64,000 bases of DNA from positions 620,001 through 684,000 of the forward strand of contig NZ_CP007174.1 in NCBI RefSeq assembly GCF_000730285.1. The letters run 5' to 3'. Made by a program: the position numbers and the translations under genes. The notes below the pieces were generated by a model. The model was not told where the DNA came from and searched no databases. It worked only from the letters and a program-made list of their open reading frames with translations. Below are positions 50,276 through 58,269 of this stretch, one piece after another. The stretch comes from Candidatus Nitrososphaera evergladensis SR1 (GTDB lineage Archaea; Thermoproteota; Nitrososphaeria; Nitrososphaerales; Nitrososphaeraceae). Within the stretch, counting starts at the first letter, position 1; every line of letters starts with the position of its first letter.

Positions 50276-51649
50276 ATGTTTGACAACCTGCGTGACGGCC
50301 TGAGGAGCGCGCTCAAGAAAATAGTGGGCGCATCCGACATTAACGAGGAGCTTATCGATTCATTATGCAAGGACATCCAGCGCTCGCTCTTGCTGTCAGA
50401 CGTAAAGGCAGGGCTTGTCAAGACAATTACCGATAACCTGAAGCAGCGCGCCCTGACAGAGCAGCCGCCAAAGGGGCTCTCGCGCAAGGACCACATCGTT
50501 ACAATACTGTACGGCGAGCTGGCAAGGATGCTAGGCTACTCTGGCGAGGTAATAACCACTATTGACAAAAAGGGCATAGACGACGACCCCGGCGTCACCG
50601 CGTTCTTCAAGCCCGGCAAGCAAAACGTCGTGCTCCTTCTTGGCATACAGGGCTCCGGCAAGACGACCGTCACTGCAAAACTTGCAAGGTGGCTCACAAG
50701 GCACGGCTATCGGGTCGGAGTCGTCGGCACGGACACGTGGCGCCCCGGCGCGCTGACGCAACTAAAGATGAACTGCGCCAAGATAAACGTCGAAGTATAC
50801 GGCGAAGAGGAGAGCAAGGACGCAGTCGGCATTGCAAGGCACGGCCTTGAGCATTTCAAGCCCCAGAATCTGGACGTCATAATCATAGACACCGCCGGCA
50901 GGCACAAGGAAGAAGCTGGCCTCCTGCAAGAGATGGCCGAGATGCACAAGGCATCGACGCCGGACCTCGCGTTGCTCGTTCTGGACGGGACCATCGGCCA
51001 GCAGGCGTACAGCCAGGCTGAGGCGTTTCACAAGGCGGCGCCATTAGGCGGCATCATTATTACAAAACTTGACGGCACTGCCAAGGGTGGAGGCGCCCTT
51101 GCCGCCTCTGCGGCCACGGGTGCAAAGGTGATGTTCATCGGAACAGGCGAGCGCATCGACGACCTGGAGCAGTTCTCGCCCACGCGCTTTGTCGGCCGCC
51201 TGCTCGGCATGGGCGACATCAAGGCACTATTGGAAATGGCCAAGGGCCTTGAGATGCAGGCAGACGAGAACCAGGCCAAGAGGGTGCTGTCAGGCAAGAT
51301 GACGATTGAGGATTTTTACGCTCAGATGGAGCAGGTGAGCAAGATTGGCTTCCGAAACGTCATCGAAAACATGCCCGGCCTTTCCGGCATGGTAAAAGAA
51401 GATCAGCTGGACGCGATGCAGGCTCGCATGGAAAAGTGGCGCTTTATCATCCAGTCGATGACCAAGGACGAAAAGAAGGACCCCGACCTCATTAACGAGG
51501 CGCGGCGCAAGCGCATAGCCCGAGGCTCGGGGATGCCCGAAAGCGAGGTCAAGCACATGATCACGCAGTACAACAACTCCAAGGCCATGATGAAGCAGTC
51601 CAAGGGCCGGCAGATGCAGGGCCTCATGAGGAAGTTCGGACTTGGCTGA
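50276..51649 (+). CDS. srp54: Signal recognition particle protein SRP54
   Basis: GTPase that binds 7S RNA and signal sequences for co-translational targeting. 457 residues: N domain (about 1-90), G domain with the P-loop [17 protein letters not shown] (about 120-136), [23 protein letters not shown] (G3), [13 protein letters not shown] (G4/G5 region, about 263-275), and the Met-rich M domain (about 330-457; ending [19 protein letters not shown]). Length and motifs are complete. It overlaps the Pus10 gene by 8 bp. Confidence 0.96.
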   Translation: MFDNLRDGLRSALKKIVGASDINEELIDSLCKDIQRSLLLSDVKAGLVKTITDNLKQRALTEQPPKGLSRKDHIVTILYGELARMLGYSGEVITTIDKKGIDDDPGVTAFFKPGKQNVVLLLGIQGSGKTTVTAKLARWLTRHGYRVGVVGTDTWRPGALTQLKMNCAKINVEVYGEEESKDAVGIARHGLEHFKPQNLDVIIIDTAGRHKEEAGLLQEMAEMHKASTPDLALLVLDGTIGQQAYSQAEAFHKAAPLGGIIITKLDGTAKGGGALAASAATGAKVMFIGTGERIDDLEQFSPTRFVGRLLGMGDIKALLEMAKGLEMQADENQAKRVLSGKMTIEDFYAQMEQVSKIGFRNVIENMPGLSGMVKEDQLDAMQARMEKWRFIIQSMTKDEKKDPDLINEARRKRIARGSGMPESEVKHMITQYNNSKAMMKQSKGRQMQGLMRKFGLG

Positions 51650-52811
51650 TGCCGCCGCCCCAAACGCCCTCCTATTGCTGTTAAAGGAATACCAACTATG
51701 CAAACACTGCCTGTTGCGGCAGGCTGGCGGAGCATCGGCGGGCAGCAGAAGCAGAAAGGCACCTGAAGGAAAAAAATGCTACATCTGCAAAGGGCTCTTT
51801 GAGAGGCTTGACGAGGTTGCAAAAAAGGCGCTCCTTGCGACCAAACAGTACCGCCAGTTTGACACTTTTCTTGTGGGAGCGACGCTTCCGACGCAGCTGT
51901 ACGAACGGGAGGACGCGCTGCGCGCCCGGCTCAAGATCCGCGGAAGGGAGAGCGTCAAGAGCCAGCTTACAAGGGAGCTTGGGACGCGCCTTGCAAGGAT
52001 GACCAGTAAAAAGGCTGATTACTTGCGGCCGGACCTGGCAGTCAGTGTCGTGATAGGCAAGAACGGCGAAGTCGAGGCGGCGGCAAGGGCAAGGCCGCTT
52101 GCCCTCCTGTGTAGGTATGTAAAGCGTGAACGTGGCTTGCCACAAAAGGCCGAGAAATGCCCGCTCTGCCTCGGCAAGGGGTGCAACCTCTGCGACGGCA
52201 CCGGCCTTGCCGCTGCCGACCAAGGGAGCGTCGAAGGCATCGTGGCCAAGCACATCATGAAAATAACGGGAGGCCAGGCGCCGAAATTCTCGTGGATAGG
52301 AAGCGAGGATCAGTCAAGCCTCGTCCTTGGGCGGGGAAGGCCGTTTTACGTCAAGGTGTCAGACCCAAAGTTGCGCAAACCAAGGAGAACAAGATTTGCA
52401 GAGGCAGGCATCGAAGGGAGGGTGGTAGAGGTGCTCGACGACATGCCGGACACGCAGGCGCGCTTTGCAGTCAAGACCAGAATTGCCTGCAGGTGCGAAC
52501 GCGCGATTGCGACGGATGACATCAAGAAACTAAAGAAGTCGCTTGCAGGCTCGCAGGCAAGATTTGAAAACAGGGCCAAGGTTGCAATAAAAAAGATTCA
52601 TTCCGTACAAGCCAAAAAAACTGCCGCTGAAGGCGAGTTTGTGCTTACAATCGTGGCCGACGGCGGCCTTCCTATCAAGCAGTTCGTGGGAGGCGAGCAG
52701 TACATCGAGCCAAACGTTTCAAGCCTTCTAAACACCAAGTGCGAGTGCGCCGCGTTTGACATTCTCAAAGTAGATCTTCTCAACACCGGCAACAAATTGG
52801 GCAATCGCTAG
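51642..52811 (+). CDS. pus10: tRNA pseudouridine synthase Pus10
   Basis: Makes pseudouridine 54 (and 55 in archaea) in the tRNA T-loop. 389 residues from TTG 51642, overlapping the srp54 stop by 8 bp. N-terminal zinc site CKHCLLR...CYICK (about 20-49) and THUMP-like region (about 65-150) are present. An additional CPLCLGKGCNLCDGTG (173-188) inserts a second Cys cluster. The usual catalytic motif G-R-E-D-x-D-x-R-x-L-G reads G-S-E-D-Q-S-S-L-V-L-G (220-230), so the first Asp (D223) remains but the following R and D are changed. The rest (GRGRPFYVKV; C-terminal catalytic lobe) is typical. Confidence 0.9.
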   Translation: MADAAAPNALLLLLKEYQLCKHCLLRQAGGASAGSRSRKAPEGKKCYICKGLFERLDEVAKKALLATKQYRQFDTFLVGATLPTQLYEREDALRARLKIRGRESVKSQLTRELGTRLARMTSKKADYLRPDLAVSVVIGKNGEVEAAARARPLALLCRYVKRERGLPQKAEKCPLCLGKGCNLCDGTGLAAADQGSVEGIVAKHIMKITGGQAPKFSWIGSEDQSSLVLGRGRPFYVKVSDPKLRKPRRTRFAEAGIEGRVVEVLDDMPDTQARFAVKTRIACRCERAIATDDIKKLKKSLAGSQARFENRAKVAIKKIHSVQAKKTAAEGEFVLTIVADGGLPIKQFVGGEQYIEPNVSSLLNTKCECAAFDILKVDLLNTGNKLGNR

Positions 52812-52895
52812 CGGTATTTTGAGCACGAGCTTTGCCAGATGTCTTGACGGTTGAACAGTGCACTTATCATTGTCTTTTTACAAAGATCTGCTGCC

Positions 52896-53717
52896 ATGGC
52901 AACTTCGGAGCGACGTACTGGCGGCAACAACAGCCGCGGGCCGGTCCCAGACGAAAACGGGGTCATGATGTACGACTATGGCGGCTCGACAGGCATAGTC
53001 TACAACCCTACCGTGGTTGCCACGTACGGGCTGCAGTACCACGACAGTTACCAGCGGACAGGCGATCCGCAGGCAAGGCAGAACCTCATCAACACCGCCG
53101 ACTGGCTGCTAGAGCACGCAAAAGAACAGAAATACAAATGCAGCAAGTATTCGCTCTGGCAGTATGGCTTCAGGTGGGGATGGTACGGAGGAGTCGATCC
53201 TCCATACGCCTCGGCACTTGCACAGGCCGAAGGAATCAACGTCTTGCTGCTGGCAAATGAAATGACAGGGGGAGGTGGCCACGATCGCTATGTTGCAGAG
53301 GCGAAAAGGGCTTTTGGCGCGTTTTTGGTCGACTATGACGACGGCGGGGTTACAAGCGACGAGGGGAGGGACTCGATATTCCTGCAGCTTTTGGCCAAGC
53401 CGGGCTTTCAAAAGACCTACGTGCTAAACGGCCACCTGAACTCTCTGATACAAGTATGGAAATACTATCAGTACACGCGCGACTATCGTGCGCTCATCGT
53501 GTTTGGCAAGGGAGTAAACTGGCTCACAGCTGACGGCAACCTGCAAAAATACTACACCGGCGACTGGTCTTACTACGACCAGATGGGCAACAGGGCACAG
53601 GACAACTATCATCGCGGGCACATTAGCCAGCTTGGCAAGCTCTACGAAATAACAGGCGAGCCTGTACTGAAAGAGTACTGCGACAGGTTTGCCGCCTGCA
53701 TCAGGCAAGACCTGTAA
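52896..53717 (+). CDS. D-glucuronyl C5-epimerase-domain protein
   Basis: 273 residues from ATG 52896. The C-terminal epimerase family pattern covers nearly the whole protein: GIVYNPTVVATYGLQYHDSY (about 31-50), WGWYGGVDPPYASALAQAEGINVLL (about 92-116), a GGV strand, YVLNGHLNSLIQVWKYY (about 179-195) and DWSYYDQMG then NYHRGHISQLGKLYE. Eukaryotic members convert glucuronate to iduronate in heparan; archaeal and bacterial ones probably modify surface polysaccharides. It has no signal peptide. It may be co-transcribed with pus10, 85 bp upstream, although function does not link them. Confidence 0.85.
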   Translation: MATSERRTGGNNSRGPVPDENGVMMYDYGGSTGIVYNPTVVATYGLQYHDSYQRTGDPQARQNLINTADWLLEHAKEQKYKCSKYSLWQYGFRWGWYGGVDPPYASALAQAEGINVLLLANEMTGGGGHDRYVAEAKRAFGAFLVDYDDGGVTSDEGRDSIFLQLLAKPGFQKTYVLNGHLNSLIQVWKYYQYTRDYRALIVFGKGVNWLTADGNLQKYYTGDWSYYDQMGNRAQDNYHRGHISQLGKLYEITGEPVLKEYCDRFAACIRQDL

Positions 53718-53869
53718 AAAAGTCTCTGCAGAGAAGAGGCCAATTCGTAAAGCTCTTGTGTGTGTCAAAGAAAGAGGGGGGAGGAGTAGACGTGATATTG
53801 TCAAGTTATCACGCATCTCCCGCTTTCACGTCATATGTGATACCGCGGGTTTCGAACAGGATCGGTCTT

Positions 53870-54298
53870 TTAGTAGCCGTTGTCATTGTTGTTGTTATCG
53901 TTGTTGTTGTTATGCAGTATGCATACAATGGTGTCCTTTCCATTTTCATCGTCCTTGCTGTAGCTTGACCATTGGTAGTCATCCTTGTTGTCATTGTTGT
54001 CGTCCTTGGAGAAGCAAACGCAGCTATTGTCATTGTTGTCATTGTCGTCATCATCATCATTGCTATTGTCCTTGTTGTAGCTTGACCATTGGTAGTCGTT
54101 ATTGTTGTCATTGTCGTCGTCATCCTTGTTGTTGTCGTCCTTGAAGACGCAAACAACAAAGTCCTTGTCGTCCTTGTTGTATCCGTTCGAGCTTGCAAAC
54201 GCAGCTGTCGGCATCGCTACTATTGCCAGTGAAGCGATTGCGAAACCCAGCGTCAAGAGGGCGAAGGTCGCCCTTCTATGCGCCATTAGGCTTGGCAT
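53870..54298 (-). CDS. Secreted Asp/Asn repeat protein
   Basis: About 142 residues. A signal peptide (MAHRRATFALLTLGFAIASL... to AAFA) is followed by an acidic low-complexity region made of imperfect repeats: a short Cys-containing strand (VVCVFKDD, SCVCFSKDD, TIVCILH), a run of D/N, and DYQWSSYxKD (twice). The repeats are also visible in DNA as a 22-bp direct repeat at 53959-53980 and 54076-54097, 117 bp apart, hence in frame. TATA (54319-54327) places the start at ATG 54298. Possibly a calcium-binding or surface protein; no family recognised. Confidence 0.6.
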   Translation of the reverse strand: MPSLMAHRRATFALLTLGFAIASLAIVAMPTAAFASSNGYNKDDKDFVVCVFKDDNNKDDDDNDNNNDYQWSSYNKDNSNDDDDDNDNNDNSCVCFSKDDNNDNKDDYQWSSYSKDDENGKDTIVCILHNNNNDNNNNDNGY

Positions 54299-54304
54299 GT
54301 ACAT

Positions 54305-54767
54305 GACTATCCGACATGATTATAAAACCTTGAGCAGAAAGGCTCTGGAGTATAATTATTTTAGAATGTATAAGATCAATTAATCTACAATTTACAATTG
54401 TACTATGATAAAGAACTGGAATTTATGTGCCATCTCTTTCCTAGGTAATCTCTGAGGGGCATTTCGGTACAGGTCGGTAGACAGTAACAGTTTACCCGGG
54501 AATTTGACATGAACAAGACTCCCGTCTCTGGAACAGGAACAGGGCGGAGGTTGCTATAACAGTCGCGTATAAAATGATGTGCTACGAATATGATGCCGGA
54601 ACAAGGGTGCAAACTTGCCATAAAAGAACTAGGAACTACAACTACGTTTGTATTTGTAGTCCACTGGAAACGCGCGCACGCACGCGCACAAACTAGACAA
54701 TCGATCACTGCAAAAACATCTATTTTCAGTAACGTTTTTGTCTGACGCTTGCACTGGAAATGCAAGG
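54305..54767. other. 463-bp gene-free region
   Basis: Contains the promoter of the Asp/Asn repeat gene (ATTATAAAA, 54319-54327) and of the HExxH gene downstream. I looked for tRNA-like cloverleafs and C/D boxes and saw none that convinced me. A structured RNA near 54440-54600 cannot be excluded, as the composition there is GC-richer than its flanks. Confidence 0.35.
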
Positions 54768-55493
54768 ATGAGCTTTGACCCGCTTTACAAGGTACACGAC
54801 GCTGCCCGCGCGGGCCAGATCCCCGAAAAAACCTACAAGCTGATAGTCAAGCGTTTTCCGCTCGTCAAGGAGGGGATAAAGCGGGTCGAGGATGCGTCGG
54901 GGTTGAAATACCCGTACTTTTACGTCGAGCCGTCTATGGTGGTTTCCACGTCGGCAGCCGAGTTTGCGCAGTTTGGCGTCTTTTTCGCCCGCACGATACC
55001 GGTGATTGGCGATGACAACCTGCTCCGCGTAGTGGTGCAGTTGACGGCGCCGCTGGTAGCGTTTGGGCTGAAAGGCACGATACATGCGATTCTGGCGCAC
55101 GAGTTTTTGCACTATCTAGAGCTTGTAAGCAGGATAGTCAAGATGAACGTGATATCTGACGAGATATCCGGCACCCTCTTTGAGGGCAGGTACGCCGACT
55201 CGGGCAAGCTCCTCGAAGAGCGCGCAGTCTTCAAGTCAGACCCCACTCTTTTAAAGCACATTACGACCCGCTTCCCCGAAGGTTTCCGGGACTACAAGCT
55301 GGAAGACAAGTCGATAAAGCTGTGGATGGACAAGGGCCTGCCAGTGATAAGGGTGCCAATAGACGCAAACGTGATCAAGATACCGGTGCAGGCAATGGCG
55401 CGCCTGCAAGTCGAGCAGGAAATCCGGGACAAGATAGCCGAGTTTGAAAGCGTAAAACTGCGCAAGCGCAAAAGCCCGACCGGCTATGTCTAG
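54768..55493 (+). CDS. HExxH zinc-metalloprotein of unknown function
   Basis: A 241-residue soluble protein from ATG 54768 (frame open from 54738). The core helix holds HAILAHEFLHYLEL: H111-E112-x-x-H115 is a zincin motif. A third ligand may be Glu in the LFEGRYADSGKLLEERAVF segment (about 146-164), typical spacing for gluzincin-like enzymes. The C-terminal 60 residues are charged and helical, ending in a Lys-rich KLRKRKSPTGY. No known protease family is recognised. The stop overlaps the nucleotidyltransferase-kinase gene by 8 bp, so the two probably act together. Confidence 0.65.
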   Translation: MSFDPLYKVHDAARAGQIPEKTYKLIVKRFPLVKEGIKRVEDASGLKYPYFYVEPSMVVSTSAAEFAQFGVFFARTIPVIGDDNLLRVVVQLTAPLVAFGLKGTIHAILAHEFLHYLELVSRIVKMNVISDEISGTLFEGRYADSGKLLEERAVFKSDPTLLKHITTRFPEGFRDYKLEDKSIKLWMDKGLPVIRVPIDANVIKIPVQAMARLQVEQEIRDKIAEFESVKLRKRKSPTGYV

Positions 55494-57141
55494 TATATCG
55501 CCGGCAGAACTACAAGTATTGCAAAAATGCATTGATAAAATCGCCAAGGGCCGCAAGGTCGCCGCGGCGTGCATCTACGGTTCAAAGGTCGCCGGCTATG
55601 CAAGGCCGGACAGCGACATCGACGTCATTGTCGTGCTTGAAAACTATCCGTACAGGGTAAAGTATGCATACGTAAAGGAATCCGGCATTGACGTTTCCGC
55701 CCTTGTCGTGAACAAAAAGTCGCTTGAAAGGGACGCAAAGAGCGCGCGCATGGGCGAGTTTGTGGCAGGCCGGCTCCTGCATGTCTACGAGCCGATGATA
55801 AACCCTGAATTTTTCGCACAAGTTGAACGAATCTACAAGCGCCGGGTGATACTTGAGGAGCTGCAGGAGCTTGTAAAATCATCAAGCGTCCTTGCAACGG
55901 AAATATCATTTCCGCTCGAATACATTGCGTTTTCAAAGGTAAAGCGCCGTGCGGCAATGTACCCAAACGCCGCGTACAGCTATTTCAAGACCTACAACAC
56001 AACAGCAAGCCCGCGCAACATCGACTTTGCGATGCAGGGCTACAGGCGGGCACTTGCTGACATTGTGATTGAAGACCCCGGGCTGTTCATAATCGACGGG
56101 CCGATGCTCCGGCTGTCTGGCGAGCGCGTCAAGTTTGCGCGTGGCAAGCCTGTACTTCACCTGACAAAAAAGCTCCGGCATTTCATCAGCTCGTACGTGG
56201 TCCACTCGTACGCCGGCAGGCACATGTTTCACCTTGCTGTCAAGGAGGCCGAGTCAAAGATCCGCCGCCACGTCAGCCAGCACGTCGAGTTCCCGCCATT
56301 TCTTGCGTGCCCTGCGTGCGAATACTGGAAGATACCCGAGGGCGCGCTTGTAGTAGTGGCAGACAGGCACAGCGGAGGAGACTGGATTGATGCCGTCGCA
56401 CAGGCGCACGGCATCTCTTCTGGATATTCTGCAAAAAAGCGCCGGCTTGGCAACCCAAACAGCAGGACGATGCTCTACACGCTAAAGCACGGTGGCAGTG
56501 AGTTGAAAATAGCCGCAAAAGAGCTTGCCCGCACAAAGTCGGTCAAGTGGGCCGCTCTAAGCATGTGGACCGCGCAGGTAAAAAAATTCAAGGTCGACCC
56601 TATGTACCGACTTGGGACCGAATACCGGGCTTTGCGATACCTGCGCACGCTTGGGCTCAAGACGCCTGAAATAGAGGCCGTGGTCCTTGACAGAAGGATT
56701 CTTGCGACCCGGTTTGTGGAAGGTACAAGCCTTGCCGACATTATCCGGGACGCGCTTGCCGGCAACAGCAACGACTTTGGACTTGTCAGGGAAGCTGGAA
56801 GGCAGGTTGCAGTTGTCCATGCGCAAGGCGCGTGCTTTGGCAACATCAAGCCCAAGAATGTGATCGCAAGTGACAATGAGCTGTGGTTCACAGACCTTGA
56901 GCAGTTTGTCTTTGAGGGTGGCGACCCTGTATGGGACCTTGCGCAGTTTGTGTGCTGGGGCTTGAAAGGAAGCGCAAACGCGCCAGTGGCAGCAAAAGTG
57001 GCAGCTGAATTCCTAAAAGGGTACGGGAATGAGCAAGTGGCCGGCCGACTCGCGCAGAGCAAGCGCTACATCGAGAATTTTTTGCCTGTCCTGTCGCCGC
57101 AGGTGGCCAGGGCGATTAAAAACGTGGCCCGTAGCCTGTAA
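55486..57141 (+). CDS. Nucleotidyltransferase fused to a kinase-like domain
   Basis: 551 residues in three parts. N-terminal minimal nucleotidyltransferase (about 10-110): YGSKVAGYARPDSDIDVIVV carries G32-S33 and D44-x-D46. Middle (about 110-320): unrecognised, with CPACEYWK. C-terminal (about 375-550): a Bud32/RIO-like kinase lobe, EYRALRYLRTLGLKTPEIEA, FVEGTSLADII, then VHAQGACFGNIKPKNV. In that motif the usual HGD is FGN, so the catalytic Asp is Asn453, while N458 and the DFG-like FTDLEQ are kept. It may be a pseudokinase or an AMPylating-type kinase. It overlaps the HExxH gene and converges on S27ae. Confidence 0.75.
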   Translation: MSSISPAELQVLQKCIDKIAKGRKVAAACIYGSKVAGYARPDSDIDVIVVLENYPYRVKYAYVKESGIDVSALVVNKKSLERDAKSARMGEFVAGRLLHVYEPMINPEFFAQVERIYKRRVILEELQELVKSSSVLATEISFPLEYIAFSKVKRRAAMYPNAAYSYFKTYNTTASPRNIDFAMQGYRRALADIVIEDPGLFIIDGPMLRLSGERVKFARGKPVLHLTKKLRHFISSYVVHSYAGRHMFHLAVKEAESKIRRHVSQHVEFPPFLACPACEYWKIPEGALVVVADRHSGGDWIDAVAQAHGISSGYSAKKRRLGNPNSRTMLYTLKHGGSELKIAAKELARTKSVKWAALSMWTAQVKKFKVDPMYRLGTEYRALRYLRTLGLKTPEIEAVVLDRRILATRFVEGTSLADIIRDALAGNSNDFGLVREAGRQVAVVHAQGACFGNIKPKNVIASDNELWFTDLEQFVFEGGDPVWDLAQFVCWGLKGSANAPVAAKVAAEFLKGYGNEQVAGRLAQSKRYIENFLPVLSPQVARAIKNVARSL

Positions 57142-57145
57142 GAGG

Positions 57146-57355
57146 CTACTTTTTGCCCTTCTTGGGGGCTTCTTTGCGCGCAAATTCCGTGTAGCCGCAC
57201 TTGCCGCACGTAAAGCGGTCCTTGTGCTCCGCCATGAACACGCCCTTGCCGCATTTCAGGCATTCGCGCTTGTTCCTTGTGACCTTGTTGCCCTCTACCT
57301 TGTAAAACTTGTAGACTGCAACCTCGCCCTTTGCTGGAGCCTTTTTGTCTGCCAT
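57146..57355 (-). CDS. rps27ae: Small ribosomal subunit protein S27ae
   Basis: 69-residue zinc-ribbon protein (CLKC at about 32-35 and CGKC at about 50-53) with a basic Lys-rich N- and C-terminus. The family hallmark KRECLKCGKGVFMAEHKDRFTCGKCGYTEF is complete. Together with S24e directly upstream it forms the conserved archaeal S24e-S27ae operon. It converges on the kinase-fusion gene with 4 bp between stops. Confidence 0.93.
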   Translation of the reverse strand: MADKKAPAKGEVAVYKFYKVEGNKVTRNKRECLKCGKGVFMAEHKDRFTCGKCGYTEFARKEAPKKGKK

Positions 57356-57356
57356 G

Positions 57357-57737
57357 CTACTTCTTGGCGCCTCCCTTGGCGTCAGCGGCTGCCGCCTGCT
57401 TGGCCTTTAGTTTTGCGGCCTTTTCCTCGTCGAGCAGCTTTTTCCTGTCGGCTTTGGGCATGGTGCGAAGCATGCGGTATCTCGGCAGCTGCTTCTTTGC
57501 AGCCTCCTCGTTTTCATAGACGTAGAAAACCGCGTGAACGTCCGTCATTCCTGTCTCGCATACAAGGTTTATCGGGATAACTATTTTTTTGTCGACCCCA
57601 AGCTGGCTCGCTACCTGCTCGGCAGCCTCTGTCTTTTTCAGCTTGCCGGCGGCTCCCCTGAACAGCGCCTTTACCTCGCGCCTGCTCAAAAGCGAGTTCT
57701 TGCGGTCCTCTAACATCACTACTGCTTCTTGCGACAA
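57357..57737 (-). CDS. rps24e: Small ribosomal subunit protein S24e
   Basis: 126 residues; the family signature is EDRKNSLLSRREVKALF (about 10-26), followed by IVIPINLVCETGMTDVHAVFYVYEN and a Lys/Ala-rich tail. It starts the S24e-S27ae pair, whose genes are 1 bp apart. In many archaea this pair neighbours the Kae1-Bud32 gene; here the kinase-like fusion occupies that neighbourhood. MSQEAVV at 57737 is the likely start. Confidence 0.93.
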   Translation of the reverse strand: MSQEAVVMLEDRKNSLLSRREVKALFRGAAGKLKKTEAAEQVASQLGVDKKIVIPINLVCETGMTDVHAVFYVYENEEAAKKQLPRYRMLRTMPKADRKKLLDEEKAAKLKAKQAAAADAKGGAKK

Positions 57738-57837
57738 AGTGAAAGGTACCGTTCCGTGTAACCCATTTAAGTATTTGCTTGACTCTTTTCTACAGGAAAA
57801 TCAAATATACTGCCTAGTCGCCCGGGACGTTGAGAAA

Positions 57838-58242
57838 ATGAAGCAATTTTTCCAGGACATCTGCGACAAGGTAGTGTCGCTTGACCCCGCGATACGGTTT
57901 GCAGGAATTGCCGACGAGGACGGCAAGCTGGTGGCAACAGCCGAGAGAAAAGGGCTGAAGCCACTTTTGACGCCTGAAGAGCGCGCCCAGTACGCAATCA
58001 CTGCCGCCACGCGCCAGTACACGCGCCTTCGGTGGGAATACCTCCTTGGCAAGATAGACTATGCCTCGTCGCACTATGCAAAACTCATCCGAGCCACGAT
58101 ACCAATAGCCGACGAGAACAGCCGGCTGTACTACGTCATGCTGCTTTCGTTTGACGTCAACGCAGGCGACAAGGTGCATGGCATCATCATGAAAAAGATA
58201 ATCCCGCTTGTGCGCAAGAACACGGGCAAGTTCATGAAGTGA
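57838..58242 (+). CDS. Conserved thaumarchaeal protein of the DUF6659 type (paralogue)
   Basis: 134 residues from ATG 57838; the frame is open upstream into rps24e on the other strand, but those codons are a shadow. Sequence order matches the protein at 18114-18506: IRFAGIADEDGKLVATAERKGLKPLLTPEERAQYAI, then YTRLRWEYLLGKIDYASS and paired strands with YYVMLLSFDV. It is divergent from rps24e, followed closely by ubiD. The fold suggests a small sensory or roadblock-like module, but function is unknown. Confidence 0.6.
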   Translation: MKQFFQDICDKVVSLDPAIRFAGIADEDGKLVATAERKGLKPLLTPEERAQYAITAATRQYTRLRWEYLLGKIDYASSHYAKLIRATIPIADENSRLYYVMLLSFDVNAGDKVHGIIMKKIIPLVRKNTGKFMK

Positions 58243-58269
58243 AAACAAAAAAGGATAGAGTCTTTGCAC

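Noticed and set aside
53880-54180. Repetitive GTTGTC/GTTGTT pattern that could suggest a CRISPR array or satellite
   Set aside because: Spacing is irregular, the units are not identical, and the pattern is the codon signature of the Asp/Asn repeat protein on the minus strand.
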